From: Absidia repens | Lineage: Eukaryota > Mucoromycota > Mucoromycetes > Mucorales > Cunninghamellaceae | Assembly (NCBI GenBank): GCA_002105175.1 | Contig: MCGE01000019.1 | Location: forward strand, 496,001-560,000 | Length of the DNA: 64,000 bases | Reading direction: 5' to 3' | Shown here: one piece after another, positions 47,940-57,876 of the stretch | Layout of the letters: the number at the start of each line of letters is the position of its first letter | How positions within the stretch are numbered: the stretch's first letter is position 1 | Notes under the pieces: model-generated | The model's database searches: none | What the model was told of the DNA's origin: nothing | The model's input: only the letters and a program-made list of their open reading frames with translations | Position numbers and translations under genes: made by a program

Positions 47940-49236
47940 TGAAAAGGCATATCATGTCAAAATGAAAGAAAAAAAAAAACGACATATTCCCCCCCCCAAA
48001 AAAAAAAAATCAACGTAGAGGATTTTTATTCATTCGTTTATTAAAGGAAAAGACGGGAGCAGATGGAATGGCGATAGTATAAATAATAATAAAAAACAAT
48101 CAGAGGGATGTGAAGCAATGTGCAAAATACAGGGTGTGTTGACAAAATAGGCATATATGCAAAAAACAAAACATCGAGCATGGGATATATATCTATATAT
48201 ATAGTATGTCAAGTCTAGTAGAGGGCTACGTCCTAGACTGATTAGGATAAATGATGAAGCCACGTTTTATATGAAGTGATTTCTTGAACTTTCAACCGTC
48301 GCCGGCATGGGGGCCTCTATTGGGAGAGGGGATGGGGAAATAATTACAGGGTGTCAGTTAGAAAGTGTTTGTTTGAAAGGCATGCACAAAATAGCCGCTA
48401 TAATAAATTTGTCTACTATATATATTGGGTCAGATGATTGGGTAATAAAGCCATGTATTTTATTTGAAGTAATATAGGATAGACTACACTAAGAGCGCGG
48501 AATTCATTGTAACAAGGGATCTACGGAATGTAGCATGAGGTACACTAATGAGGAGAGAGGATCTGGAGAAAAGTCAGGATTAACATGAAGGGGACAATTA
48601 GTGAAATGATATCTAAAATACTGCACAAGAAATGAGAAAAAATTATAAAGGAACATCTTTTATGGAAGTATAGTCAACATCAATCAAACGAAGGGGGGGG
48701 GGATAGGTAACAAAAAAAAAAAAGGGATCTATTGCACAAGACATGAGCGAGAAGCTAATGAGACGTTGTTCATTAAAGCATTAAAAAGATACATGTTTTA
48801 TTCAGATTTAGATAACAAACTATGGACAAACCGATACTAAACTAAGCTAATGAAGAGTGTTAAAAGCTAACTAATGGTGGTCCTAAATCCTGAATCCAAA
48901 ATGAAAGGGTTTCCCCATGCATCTTGTAATCCCTGTTTTGAACCCCTTTCTAAACTAGTCCTGACAATATTCCAAGTCCAACATAACCTTAAAGAGGTCG
49001 AATGGAGAAGAAAAAAAGAAAAGAAAGAAAAAGGAAAGAGAGGGAAAAGAAAGAAAAAGTCGGGAGAGGGACAAAGCATAGGAAAATTTTCACGTGGGCG
49101 GCATTTAAACCATTTGGATGCTGTCTTTTTTTTTTTTATTTCAAATTGGAAGTGTGCAAAAAGTGGGTGCTTCCTGAAGCTTTCCTTTTACCAGGGTATC
49201 ATTGACCAAGGCACACACACAAACAATGAGTGTTCA
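47940..49236 (+). repeat. 1.3-kb direct repeat R1 (TG...CA ends)
   Basis: About 1.3 kb closely matching 56448-57758 over its whole length, starting TGAAAAGGCATATCATGTC and ending near ATGAGTGTTCA. Its 3' two-thirds contains the blocks shared with the dispersed copies at 10, 30, 34 and 40 kb, including GAATCCAAAATGAAAGGG and the box CACGTGGGCGG at 49091. The TG and CA ends would suit an LTR, but the flanks are too A-rich to score a target duplication. The 9-mer array starts immediately after its 3' end. Confidence 0.85.
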
Positions 49237-51380
49237 AATAAAAGTCCAAAAAGTCCAAAAAGTCCAAAAAGTCCAAAAAGTCCAAAAAGTCCAAAAAGTC
49301 CAAAAAGTCCAAAAGTCCAAAAAGTCCAAAAAGTCCAAAAAGTCCAAAAAGTCCAAAAAGTCCAAAAAGTCCAAAAAGTCCAAAAGTCCAAAAAGTCCAA
49401 AAAGTCCAAAAGTCCAAAAAGTCCAAAAAGTCCAAAAAGTCCAAAAAGTCCAAAAAGTCCAAAAAGTCCAAAGGTCCAAAAAGTCCAAAGGTCCAAAGGT
49501 CCAAAAAGTCCAAAAAGTCCAAAGGTCCAAAAAGTCCAAAAAGTCCAAAAAGTCCAAAAAGTCCAAAAAGTCCAAAAAGTCCAAAAAGTCCAAAAAGTCC
49601 AAAAAGTCCAAGGCCAAAAAGTCCAAAAAGTCCAAAAAGTCCAAAGGTCCAAAAAGTCCAAAAAATCCAAAAAGTCCAAGGCCAAAAAGTCCAAGGCCAA
49701 AAAGTCCAAAGGTCCAAAAAATCCAAGGCCAAAAGGTCCAAGGCCAAAAGTCCAAAAAGTCCAACAGTCCAAAAAGTCCAAGGCCAAAAAGTCCAAAAAG
49801 TCCAAAAAGTCCAAAAAGTCCAAAAAGTCCAAAGGTCCAAAAAGTCCAAAGGTCCAAAGGTCCAAAAAGTCCAAAAAGTCCAAAAAGTCCAAAAAATCCA
49901 AAAAGTCCAAAAAGTCCAAAAAGTCCAAAAAGTCCAAAAAGTCCAAGGCCAAAAAGTCCAAAAAGTCCAAAAAGTCCAAAGGTCAAAAAGTCCAACAGTC
50001 CAAAAAGTCCAACAGTCCAAAAAGTCCAAGGCCAAAAAGTCCAAAGGTCCAAAAAGTCCAAAAAGTCCAAAAAGTCCAAAAAGTCCAAAAAGTCCAAAAA
50101 GTCCAAAAAGTCCAAAAAGTCCAAAGGTCCAAAAAGTCCAAAGGTCCAAAGGTCCAAAAAGTCCAAAAAGTCCAAAAAGTCCAAAAAATCCAAAAAGTCC
50201 AAAAAGTCCAAAAAGTCCAAAGGTCCAAAAAGTCCAAAGGTCCAAAGGTCCAAAAAGTCCAAAAAGTCCAAAGGTCCAAAAAGTCCAAAAAGTCCAAAAA
50301 GTCCAAGGCCAAAAAGTCCAAAAAGTCCAAAAAGTCCAAAGGTCCAAAAAGTCCAAAAAATCCAAAAAGTCCAAGGCCAAAAAGTCCAAGGCCAAAAAGT
50401 CCAAAGGTCCAAAAAATCCAAGGCCAAAAGGTCCAAGGCCAAAAGTCCAAAAAGTCCAACAGTCCAAAAAGTCCAAGGCCAAAAAGTCCAAGGCCAAAAA
50501 GTCCAAAGGTCCAAAAAGTCCAAGGCCAAAAAGTCCAAAGGTCCAAAAAGTCCAAGGCCAAAAGGTCCAAGGCCAAAAAGTCCAAAAAGTCCAAAAAGTC
50601 CAAAAAGTCCAAAAAGTCCAAGGCCAAAAAGTCCAAGGTCAAAAGTCCAAGGCCAAAAAGTCCAAAAAGTCCAAAAAGTCCAAAAAGTCCGAAAAGTCCA
50701 AAGGTCCAAAAAGTCCAAAGGTCCAAAGGTCCAAAAAGTCCAAAAAGTCCAAAGGTCCAAAAAGTCCAAAAAGTCCAAAAAGTCCAAGTCCAAGGCCAAA
50801 AGTCCAAAAAGTCCAAAGGTCCAAAAGTCCAAAAAGTTCAAGGTCCAAAAAGTCCAAAAAGTCCAAAGGTCCAAAAAGTCCAAAAAGTCCAAAGGTCCAA
50901 AAAGTCCAAAAAGTCCAAAAAGTCCAAAAAGTCCAAGGCCAAAAAGTCCAAAAAGTCCAAAAAGTCCAAAGGTCCAAAAAGTCCAACAGTCCAAAAAGTC
51001 CAAGGCCAAAAAGTCCAAGGCCAAAAAGTCCAAAGGTCCAAAAAATCCAAGGCCAAAAGGTCCAAGGCCAAAAGTCCAAAAAGTCCAACAGTCCAAAAAG
51101 TCCAAGGCCAAAAAGTCCAAGGCCAAAAAGTCCAAAAAGTCCAAAAAGTCCAAAAAGTCCAAAAAGTCCAAAGGTCCAAAAAGTCCAAAGGTCCAAAGGT
51201 CCAAAAAGTCCAAAAAGTCCAAAGGTCCAAAAAGTCCAAAAAGTCCAAAAAGTCCAAAAAGTCCAAAAAGTCCAAGGCCAAAAAGTCCAAGGCCAAAAAG
51301 TCCAAAAAGTCCAAAAAGTCCAAAAAGTCCAAAAGTCCAAAAAATCCAAAAAATCCAAAAACTCCAAAAACTCCACAAGC
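49237..51380 (+). repeat. 2.1-kb tandem array of GTCCAAAAA and variants
   Basis: A nearly pure array of the 9-mer GTCCAAAAA, with 8-mers GTCCAAAA and GTCCAAAG, the 15-mer GTCCAAGGCCAAAAA and rarer ATCCAAAAA and AACAGTCC forms. I estimate roughly 240 units. Stretches longer than 150 bp recur in the same variant order, for example near 49606 and 50299, and near 49829 and 50120, so higher-order duplication has occurred. Stop-free frames of up to 841 codons (Lys-Ser-Pro, Lys-Val-Gln and, on the other strand, Leu-Phe-Gly type) are a by-product of a 9-nt unit lacking stop codons and are not called as genes. Confidence 0.97.
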
Positions 51381-51478
51381 CAAAGATCCAAATTATTGAG
51401 GGGGGCAAAAGGGCAAAAGGTGAAGTAGACAAAAGGCAAAAGTCCAAAAAAGGTCGCCCCCTTTTTTCCGCCTTGCGC

Positions 51479-51483
51479 CAGTC
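51479..51483. other. 5-bp target-site duplication, left copy (CAGTC)
   Basis: CAGTC immediately precedes the 5' LTR and recurs directly after the 3' LTR at 53854-53858. Five base pairs is the usual duplication length for Ty3-type elements. Confidence 0.85.
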
Positions 51484-51784
51484 TGTTGTACACCAACACA
51501 TTCACCTATCATTCCATCTACCATACATCTTTTCATATATATACATTCATATTTTCCATGCACTTATTCCTATACCTCATTTCAGGCACATGCGATCATT
51601 CCATTATACGTAATTCAAACCTCGATTCACCCACTACACAAATTCCTGTCACATTCATCACCCCATTTTCACATGCCCACACCATCACATCAGTATAAAT
51701 AAGACAATACATTTGAATAGAAATAAAGAATTGTCCAAAAATTTCACAATACTTGATGACAAGTCCTATTCCATTTAATAAACA
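51484..51784 (+). repeat. 5' LTR of the Ty3-type element
   Basis: Begins TGTTGTACACCAACACATTC and ends near AATAAACA. It aligns with 53561-53853 with scattered substitutions and small indels, so insertion is not very recent. It contains TATAAATAAGACAATAC and AATAAAGAA, possible core promoter and poly(A) signals. Confidence 0.9.
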
Positions 51785-51796
51785 ACATTTTTTATT

Positions 51797-53079
51797 GTGA
51801 ATTTTTTCTATTCTAAAAAAAAAAAATTTCATGTCCAGTCCCATTTCCACTGTTTCCAGTTTTCCCGTCCGTCCAGCGCACCTAGCCAAGTGTCATCACC
51901 CTTGAATGAACCAGAAACAATGGAGGAAATTCTCTCTGCCGACATGGTACTAGACGATGATAATACCATCAATGTACCCAATGTCAGCATTGAGAAGGCC
52001 ATTCCCCGTTGGTAGCTGATACCAAGGATGACAGAAGGCAAAAATCGATGGATTTGGCCAGGATTACACCAACGGACATCGCCTACATGGATAAAAAGAT
52101 CGAATTACAACAGCTCATCGACCATGTCAAATTGTTAGAAGATGCCTATACTACCCAACACATACTCCATACCAATCCCAACAAAATACCCTTCGAAACT
52201 ATATCTTTCTTCCAGCTACAAGGACAATTGGAAATCCAGAAAAAGCATGAAGTTTTTTTCTTTTAGGCACTTCGGAGCTGAAGCAATGACAAAGCATAAA
52301 GAAGGGATGCACTAGAGATCATAAAAAAATGCAAAACATGTCAGATCAATAATATCACACGCCGAGGATATAATCCTCTACGTCCTGTACACGCTTACAT
52401 ACCTGGGGACCGTTGGGCAATTGCTCTGCAAGGTCCATTTCCTACATCGACAAAAGGGAACAATTGCTTACTAGTAATGGTTGATGTTTGCACACGCTTT
52501 AACATACTCAGATCCTTACCTGATAAAAAGTCAGACACCCTGGTACACACACTCATCCAAGTTTTTGGTGATTTTGGCTACCCACGTATCGTACAATCAG
52601 ACAACGGCAGGGAATTCAAAAATGATTTTTTCACCCAACTATATACGAACATGGGCATCGACCATAGACTGTCCACACCCTATCACCTCAAAGGTAATGG
52701 GCTTGCTGAAAGATATGTACGCACCGCCCAGGAAGTAATCACAAAGCAGATCAAAGGCACTAGAATAAATTGGGATTGGTATGTACCAAATGCACAATTA
52801 GCTATAAATCACCTTGTGTCCAAGCGACTACAAACGGCACCGTTTTCTTTAATGTTCGCACGCAACATGAATTTACCTTACAAGACAAACGAGAAGAGTA
52901 CGCAAACGGAACCAATGTCGTACCAAGACCTACTCGACAGAATCGACCACATGTCAATTATCGTTTTCCCTGCGATAAAACAAAGAACACAATTAGTAAC
53001 AGAAGCGCAACAGCGTTCGTTCAACAAAAAACATGGACTTCCCCATCAACAGCTATGTAGTCGCAAGCTTACCTACTAG
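51797..53079 (+). pseudogene. Ty3-type integrase remnant of pol
   Basis: The longest frame (52477-53079) encodes the integrase core: Asp in MVDVCTRF, Asp in QSDNGREF and Glu in NGLAERYVR, with D-35-E spacing between the last two. Upstream, the zinc-binding module is present as HFGAEAMTKH and KCKTC, but an in-frame stop and a frameshift separate it from the core. Further upstream, 51797-52266 reads as part of the linker before integrase in two frames. It is inactive as given. Confidence 0.88.
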
Positions 53080-53239
53080 GAGCCACAAACTTGCACCAGC
53101 ATACGATGGTCCGCATACAGTAGTAAACAAAACACACAACGTCAACTACGTGCTCAAAGACATGACAGGCGTATTAACAGCACGTAACTAAACACCTTCT
53201 GAGCTGAAGCTGATTTCACAGGACGAAGTAATTCCTTCA

Positions 53240-53400
53240 GACGAAATATACGAAGTGGAAGCTGTAATCGATCACAAAGGCACCGTAAACAACAGACGAT
53301 ATAAAATACGAAGAATAATGGGTCAAAGAAGTCGACATCATCACAGTCCAGTATCGATGAATATTGGAAAGGAAGAAATACAGAAAAAATAAAAAATAAA
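53240..53400 (+). pseudogene. Chromodomain-like remnant
   Basis: Downstream of the integrase core, IYEVEAVIDHKG and NNRRYK in one frame continue as WVKEVD in another, which resembles a frameshifted C-terminal chromodomain of chromoviruses. The identification is tentative because the domain is short and broken. Confidence 0.5.
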
Positions 53401-53560
53401 CACCAAACAAACACCGAAAACGACCATCGGACTTCGAATCCACTCCCGGCAAGCACCACAAACACAAGCCAACATAGCTCCACTTTGCTGCACCCTACGC
53501 CATCATTACTGCCTTCCTATGTCTAATTATTCACGGTTCCTTCAACCTGGAGGGCAGTGA

Positions 53561-53853
53561 TGTTATACACCAACACATTCACCTATCATTCCACCTACCA
53601 TATATCTCTTCATATATCCATACACTTATTCCTATACCTTAGTTCATGCACATGCGATCATTCCATAATGCGTCATTCAAACCCCGAATCACCCACTACA
53701 CAAATTCCTGTCATATTCATCACCCCTATTTTTACATGCCCACATACCATCACATCAGTATAATTAAGACAATACATTTGAATATAAATAAAGAATAATA
53801 CAAAAGTTTCACAATACTTGATGACAAGTCCCATTTCATTTGATGATAAAACA
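53561..53853 (+). repeat. 3' LTR of the Ty3-type element
   Basis: Begins TGTTATACACCAACACATTC and ends AAAACA, followed by CAGTC at 53854-53858. Preceded by the purine-rich tract GGAGGGCAGTGA. Confidence 0.9.
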
Positions 53854-54102
53854 CAGTCAACACGGTTTCATTTGTAAGTGAAAAAGCAACTGAAAGAAAG
53901 GAAGATTGAGAAAGAGAGAATGCAAATCATTTTTTTTATTGAAAACTATCCTGTAGGATGACAAATAAACAGATGGTAAAATACGAGGAGGGGGTAAAAT
54001 CAGGAAATGAAAAGAAAAGACGAGAGGTAACGAATACTAATGGGGTAACAATAACAATAATAACAATCATTCACTACAATTCATAACATAAAAAAAATAA
54101 CA

Positions 54103-55985
54103 TCATTGGTATGCGCGAGCTACTGCCTTGACAATGGATTCGTTGGCGGTGGATATGTGAGTGGATAGACGCTTTGCTAGTGTTTCCAAGTGGCTGTTGA
54201 GGTTGCTGTTGTTGATGATATGAATGGTGGTCGCGGAGGTATCATCGTCATCAAACAAATCAAGTATGGAAGTAAGAGCCTTTTGGATATCACAATTTGG
54301 CAGTCTTTTGGTAAACGCTTCCACATCTTGCTTGACAAGTACATCTTCGTTACGAATCACAGAAAGGGCCACATGACTGAAGAAATCTGACGCAATACGG
54401 TAGCTTGAACTGTCCTTGGCATTGTCGTAATTGGCAAGCGTGAATACAGTATAGGGCCGTGTGGTGACAGTATCGGTCAATTCATTCGAGGAGCGACAGC
54501 AAAAGTAGGTGGATTGATGATGAAATCGTGTTCGTAGCTGTCGCAGTTGATAAAGGATGTCGTATGAGCAGATGCGGGTGGTTGATTTGTTTTTTGCCAT
54601 GGTTGTTGCTGCTTTCCATGCCGTTTCCTTGATAAACAGTCGTGTGCTCTTCGATTGCTGATAATCATCGAGAATAAACTGACATGTCCCAGGGCCAACT
54701 TCAGGGGGAAGATCGGTGTCCAGTCGCAAGCTTGATGTTACTAATGCATTAAAAACCTTCGTTCCAATCACGAGCTTTCTTCCATCATCATCGTCCAGGG
54801 AGGTTGGCCATACAAAAGGGTAACGGGAGGTTGGAGGTGGAAGGGAGCTAGTAGGACTTTTGTTTTTGAATTCCTTGAAACATTCCCGGTGAGAATCAAT
54901 GGTGCGCTGCCGACCATACACTTCAACTGTATTCACAACAAGAGCTTGACCAGACGATTCATTCAATAAAAGCGTACCGGCGAGTACTCTACTAGTAGCA
55001 AACCGCATTTGAGGATATAAAGCCCAATCCGTGTTGAGAAAATCTGCCATTTCATCATTGATTTCAACATACGAGTCACCCAAAAAATGTTTGGAGAAAG
55101 GACCAGAACAAAGAGCACCGTAAAGAGGAGCTTCAAGCGAAAGGGCAGGAAGAAGACTTGTATCGATCTTTCGTTTTTTTGTAGGCAAAACCGGCGAAAC
55201 TTGCATTTCTTCGGCCGAGCATGTCGCAAGATGGTGGGTATGAGTCAGAGCGTTGGTTTCCACGTTGTGTTTGTTGATTAACGAAATGGGTCGCAATTGG
55301 TATGCATTTAAAATACTGATCATTCGTTGTTGTTCTTCAGACGTCCATCGTGTTCCATCACAAGCGTGAATAAAAGCATGGTCGTAAGTACGCGTTGTTG
55401 GAGGTATTTTTTCCATGTCAATAGCTGGAATATCTGGAATAGAAGGCAGTTTTGCAGTACAACCTGGAATAAGTTCTTCTTCGCTTTCACTGTCAGTTTC
55501 TATGTAAAATAAATAATGTTCAGTATAAAGTATGTTGAGGTTATATATTGAAGCTTACCATTGCAAGGGTATGGGGTCGATGTCGATGCTAAGAAGAAGA
55601 AAAAAGTGGAAGTTTAGCCAATAATTTTTGTGCTATTGTGCAAAGTGAATAGTTCCTTACCAAATGAGATAGACTTGATCAGTGAGCATTTCGTAGCATG
55701 TCTCCGGAATCCACTCTGAGTTTTGAATTGCTTTTCACAAAGGCATTGGAATGTGCTGTTAATTGGTTTCAAGGTGATAGTTGTGTCTAAAAAATAACCA
55801 GTGTTTCAAGTCAGAAGTTGTGAAATAAAGGAGGTAAAGCAGTGTACAGCATTCACTGCTTCTTGTATTTTTGTTGCATAAAACTTACCTTCGTGAGTTG
55901 TGACGTGTGCAATTGAATCGACTAAACGGTTGACTGAAGTACTGTCAACATATTCACTATCAGGGTGGCAAATGTCTTGAACCAT
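54103..55985 (-). CDS. Orphan protein with N-terminal C2HC zinc finger
   Basis: Four exons (55985-55889, 55786-55661, 55588-55559, 55499-54103) give 549 residues; the junctions, including a 30-bp third exon, all keep phase. Seen: a short acidic N terminus; a zinc finger FQCLCEKQFKTQSGFRRHATKC with Cys47, Cys49, His62 and Cys66, an unusual Cys-x-Cys first pair; a Ser/Glu-rich segment; KKRKIDTS, which could be a nuclear localisation signal; then about 400 residues with no family I recognise (blocks PFSKHFLGDSYVEINDEM, RVLAGTLLLNESSG, CQFILDDYQQSK, CSYDILYQLRQLRTRF). Well-formed introns argue that it is a host gene or a domesticated one rather than a recent retroelement. It sits between the LTR element and repeat R2, and part of it is duplicated at 56213-56435. 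Confidence 0.8.
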
Positions 55986-56212
55986 TTTGTCGAAGGATAA
56001 CGAAAGGATAACGAAAGGATAAGAAAGTCAAGGCTATTTAAATAAAAAAAAGTGTTCCCGGCGGGATTTGAATGTTTCCTGGGGCAAAAAGGACAAAAGA
56101 ACAAAGTCAAAGTCAAGGTAAAAGCACAAGATACTAAAAAAAGACAAAAGGCCACTGATGGTAAAAAAGGAGAGAAAAAAATCAGATAATAAAAAAAAAT
56201 TGAAAAGAAGAG

Positions 56213-56435
56213 GATACTATACTAGTAGCAAATCGCATTTGAGGATATAAAGACCCGTCCGTGTTGAGAAAATCTGTCATTTTATCATTGATGAAGATGG
56301 TATTTAATCACATCCCGGTCCTATCTCATCCCACCATTGCATGTGGCAAAATTTTGGAGCATGTCCCTTTCCCAATCCGGCTTGTCTCAACTACTATCCT
56401 TATTCATTGATTGCAATATACGAGTCACCGAAAAA
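56213..56435 (-). pseudogene. Duplicated fragment of the zinc-finger gene, split by a 111-bp insert
   Basis: 56213-56292 and 56404-56435 match 54989-55090 (ACTAGTAGCAAAYCGCATTT, GTGTTGAGAAAATCTGYCAT, ATACGAGTCACC), an internal part of the zinc-finger gene's last exon in the same orientation. Between the two halves lies an insert of 111 bp (56293-56403) flanked by the 8-mer TCATTGAT on both sides (56285-56292 and 56404-56411), present once in the parent. The fragment ends about 13 bp before repeat R2. Confidence 0.85.
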
Positions 56436-56447
56436 TAAAAATAAAAA

Positions 56448-56697
56448 TGAAAAGGCATATCATGTCAAAATGAAAAAAAAAAAAAACGGTGTCGTCCCCC
56501 CCCAAAAAAAAAAAAAATCAACGTGGAGGATTTTATTCATTCGTTTATTTAAGGAAAAAGCGGGAACGGATGGAGTGGCGATAGTATAAATAATAATAAT
56601 ACTAATAAAAACAAGTCAGAGGGATGTGAAGCAATGAGTAAAATACAGGGTGTGTTGACAAAATAGGCATCTATGCAAAAAACAAAATATCGAGCAT

Positions 56698-56732
<35 letters not shown>

Positions 56733-57758
56733 TGTCAAGTCTAGTAGAGGGCTACGTCCTAGACTGACTAGGATGAATGATGAAGCCACGTTTTATATGA
56801 AGTGATTTTCTTGAACTTTCAACCGGTCGCCGGCGGGGGGGCTCTATTGGGAGAGGGGATCGGGAAATAATTACAGGAAGTCAGTTAGAAAGTGTTTGTT
56901 TAAAAGGCAGGCACAAAATAGCCGCTATAATGAATTTGTCCACTATATATATTGGGTCAGATGGTTGGGTAATAAAGCCATGTATTTTATTGAAAGTAAT
57001 ATAGGATAGACTACACTAAGAGCGCGGGATTCATTGTAACAAGGGATCTACTGAATGTAGCATGAGGGACACTAATGAGGAGAGAGGATCTGGAGAAAGG
57101 TCAGGATTAACGTGAAGGGACAATTAGTAAAATGATATCTAAAATAATACACAAGAAACGAGAAAAAATTATAAAGGAACATCTTTTATGGAAGTATAGT
57201 CAACACTAATCAAACGAAGGGAGGATAGGTAACAAAAAAAAAAAAAGGGATCTATTGCACAAGGCATGAGCGAGAAACTAATGAGACGTTTTTCATCAAA
57301 GCATTCAAAAGATACATGTTTTATTCAGATTTAGATAACAAACTATGGACAAACTGATACTAAACTAAGCTAATGAAGACTGCAAAAAAGCTAACTAATG
57401 GTGGTCCTAAATCCTGAATCCAAAATGAAAGGGTTTCCCCATGCATCTTGTGAACCCTGTTTTGAACCCCCTTCTAAACTAGTCCTGACAATATTCCAAG
57501 TCCAACATAACCTTAAAGAAGTCGAATGGTGAAAAAAAAAAAAAAAGAAAAAGAAAAAGGAAAGAGAGGGAAAAGAAAGAAAAAGTCGGAGAGGGACAAA
57601 GCATAGGAAAATTTTCACGTGGGCGGGATTTAAACCATTCTGAATGGTTTTTTTTTTTTATTTCATATTGGAAGTGTGCAAAAAGTGGATGCTTCCTGAA
57701 GCTTACCTTTTACCAGGGCATCATTTACCAAGGCACAGACACAAACAATGGATGTTCA
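56448..57758 (+). repeat. 1.3-kb direct repeat R2
   Basis: Second full copy of R1, same orientation, with the same TG...CA ends and scattered differences, including an expanded (AT)n run (56702-56729) and different poly-A lengths. Contains GGATTCATTGTAACAAGGG near 57030, GAATCCAAAATGAAAGGG near 57416 and the end box CACGTGGGCGGGATTT at 57616-57631. Its 3' end is followed by an A/T-rich tract where R1 is followed by the 9-mer array. Confidence 0.85.
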
Positions 57759-57876
57759 AATTAAAATTTATTTATTTTTATTTATATTAATTAAATTAAG
57801 TTAGAAAAAAAAAAGATAAGCTAAATGAGTATTAACTAAATCCATCATCATCAACATCGTCGTCGTCCTCTATAAA

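Larger units (their letters stand above)
51484..53853 (+). mobile_element. Degenerate Ty3-type LTR retrotransposon (2.37 kb)
   Basis: An element bounded by two LTRs of about 300 and 293 bp (51484-51784 and 53561-53853), each TGTT...AACA, and flanked by CAGTC repeats. The interior (1.78 kb) keeps only the integrase end of pol, with frame breaks; gag, protease, reverse transcriptase and RNase H are not visible, so most of a normal 5-6-kb element has been lost. A purine-rich tract (GGAGGGCAGTGA) lies directly before the 3' LTR, as expected for a polypurine tract. A primer-binding site next to the 5' LTR was not recognised. It sits just beyond the 9-mer array, in DNA that seems to have been unique. 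Confidence 0.9.

Noticed and set aside
48874..51613. Very long open frames (up to 841 codons + strand, 755 codons - strand) across the 9-mer array
   Set aside because: They arise because the unit length is a multiple of three and contains no stop codons; they are open in several frames at once, begin in repeat DNA and have no unique coding sequence.
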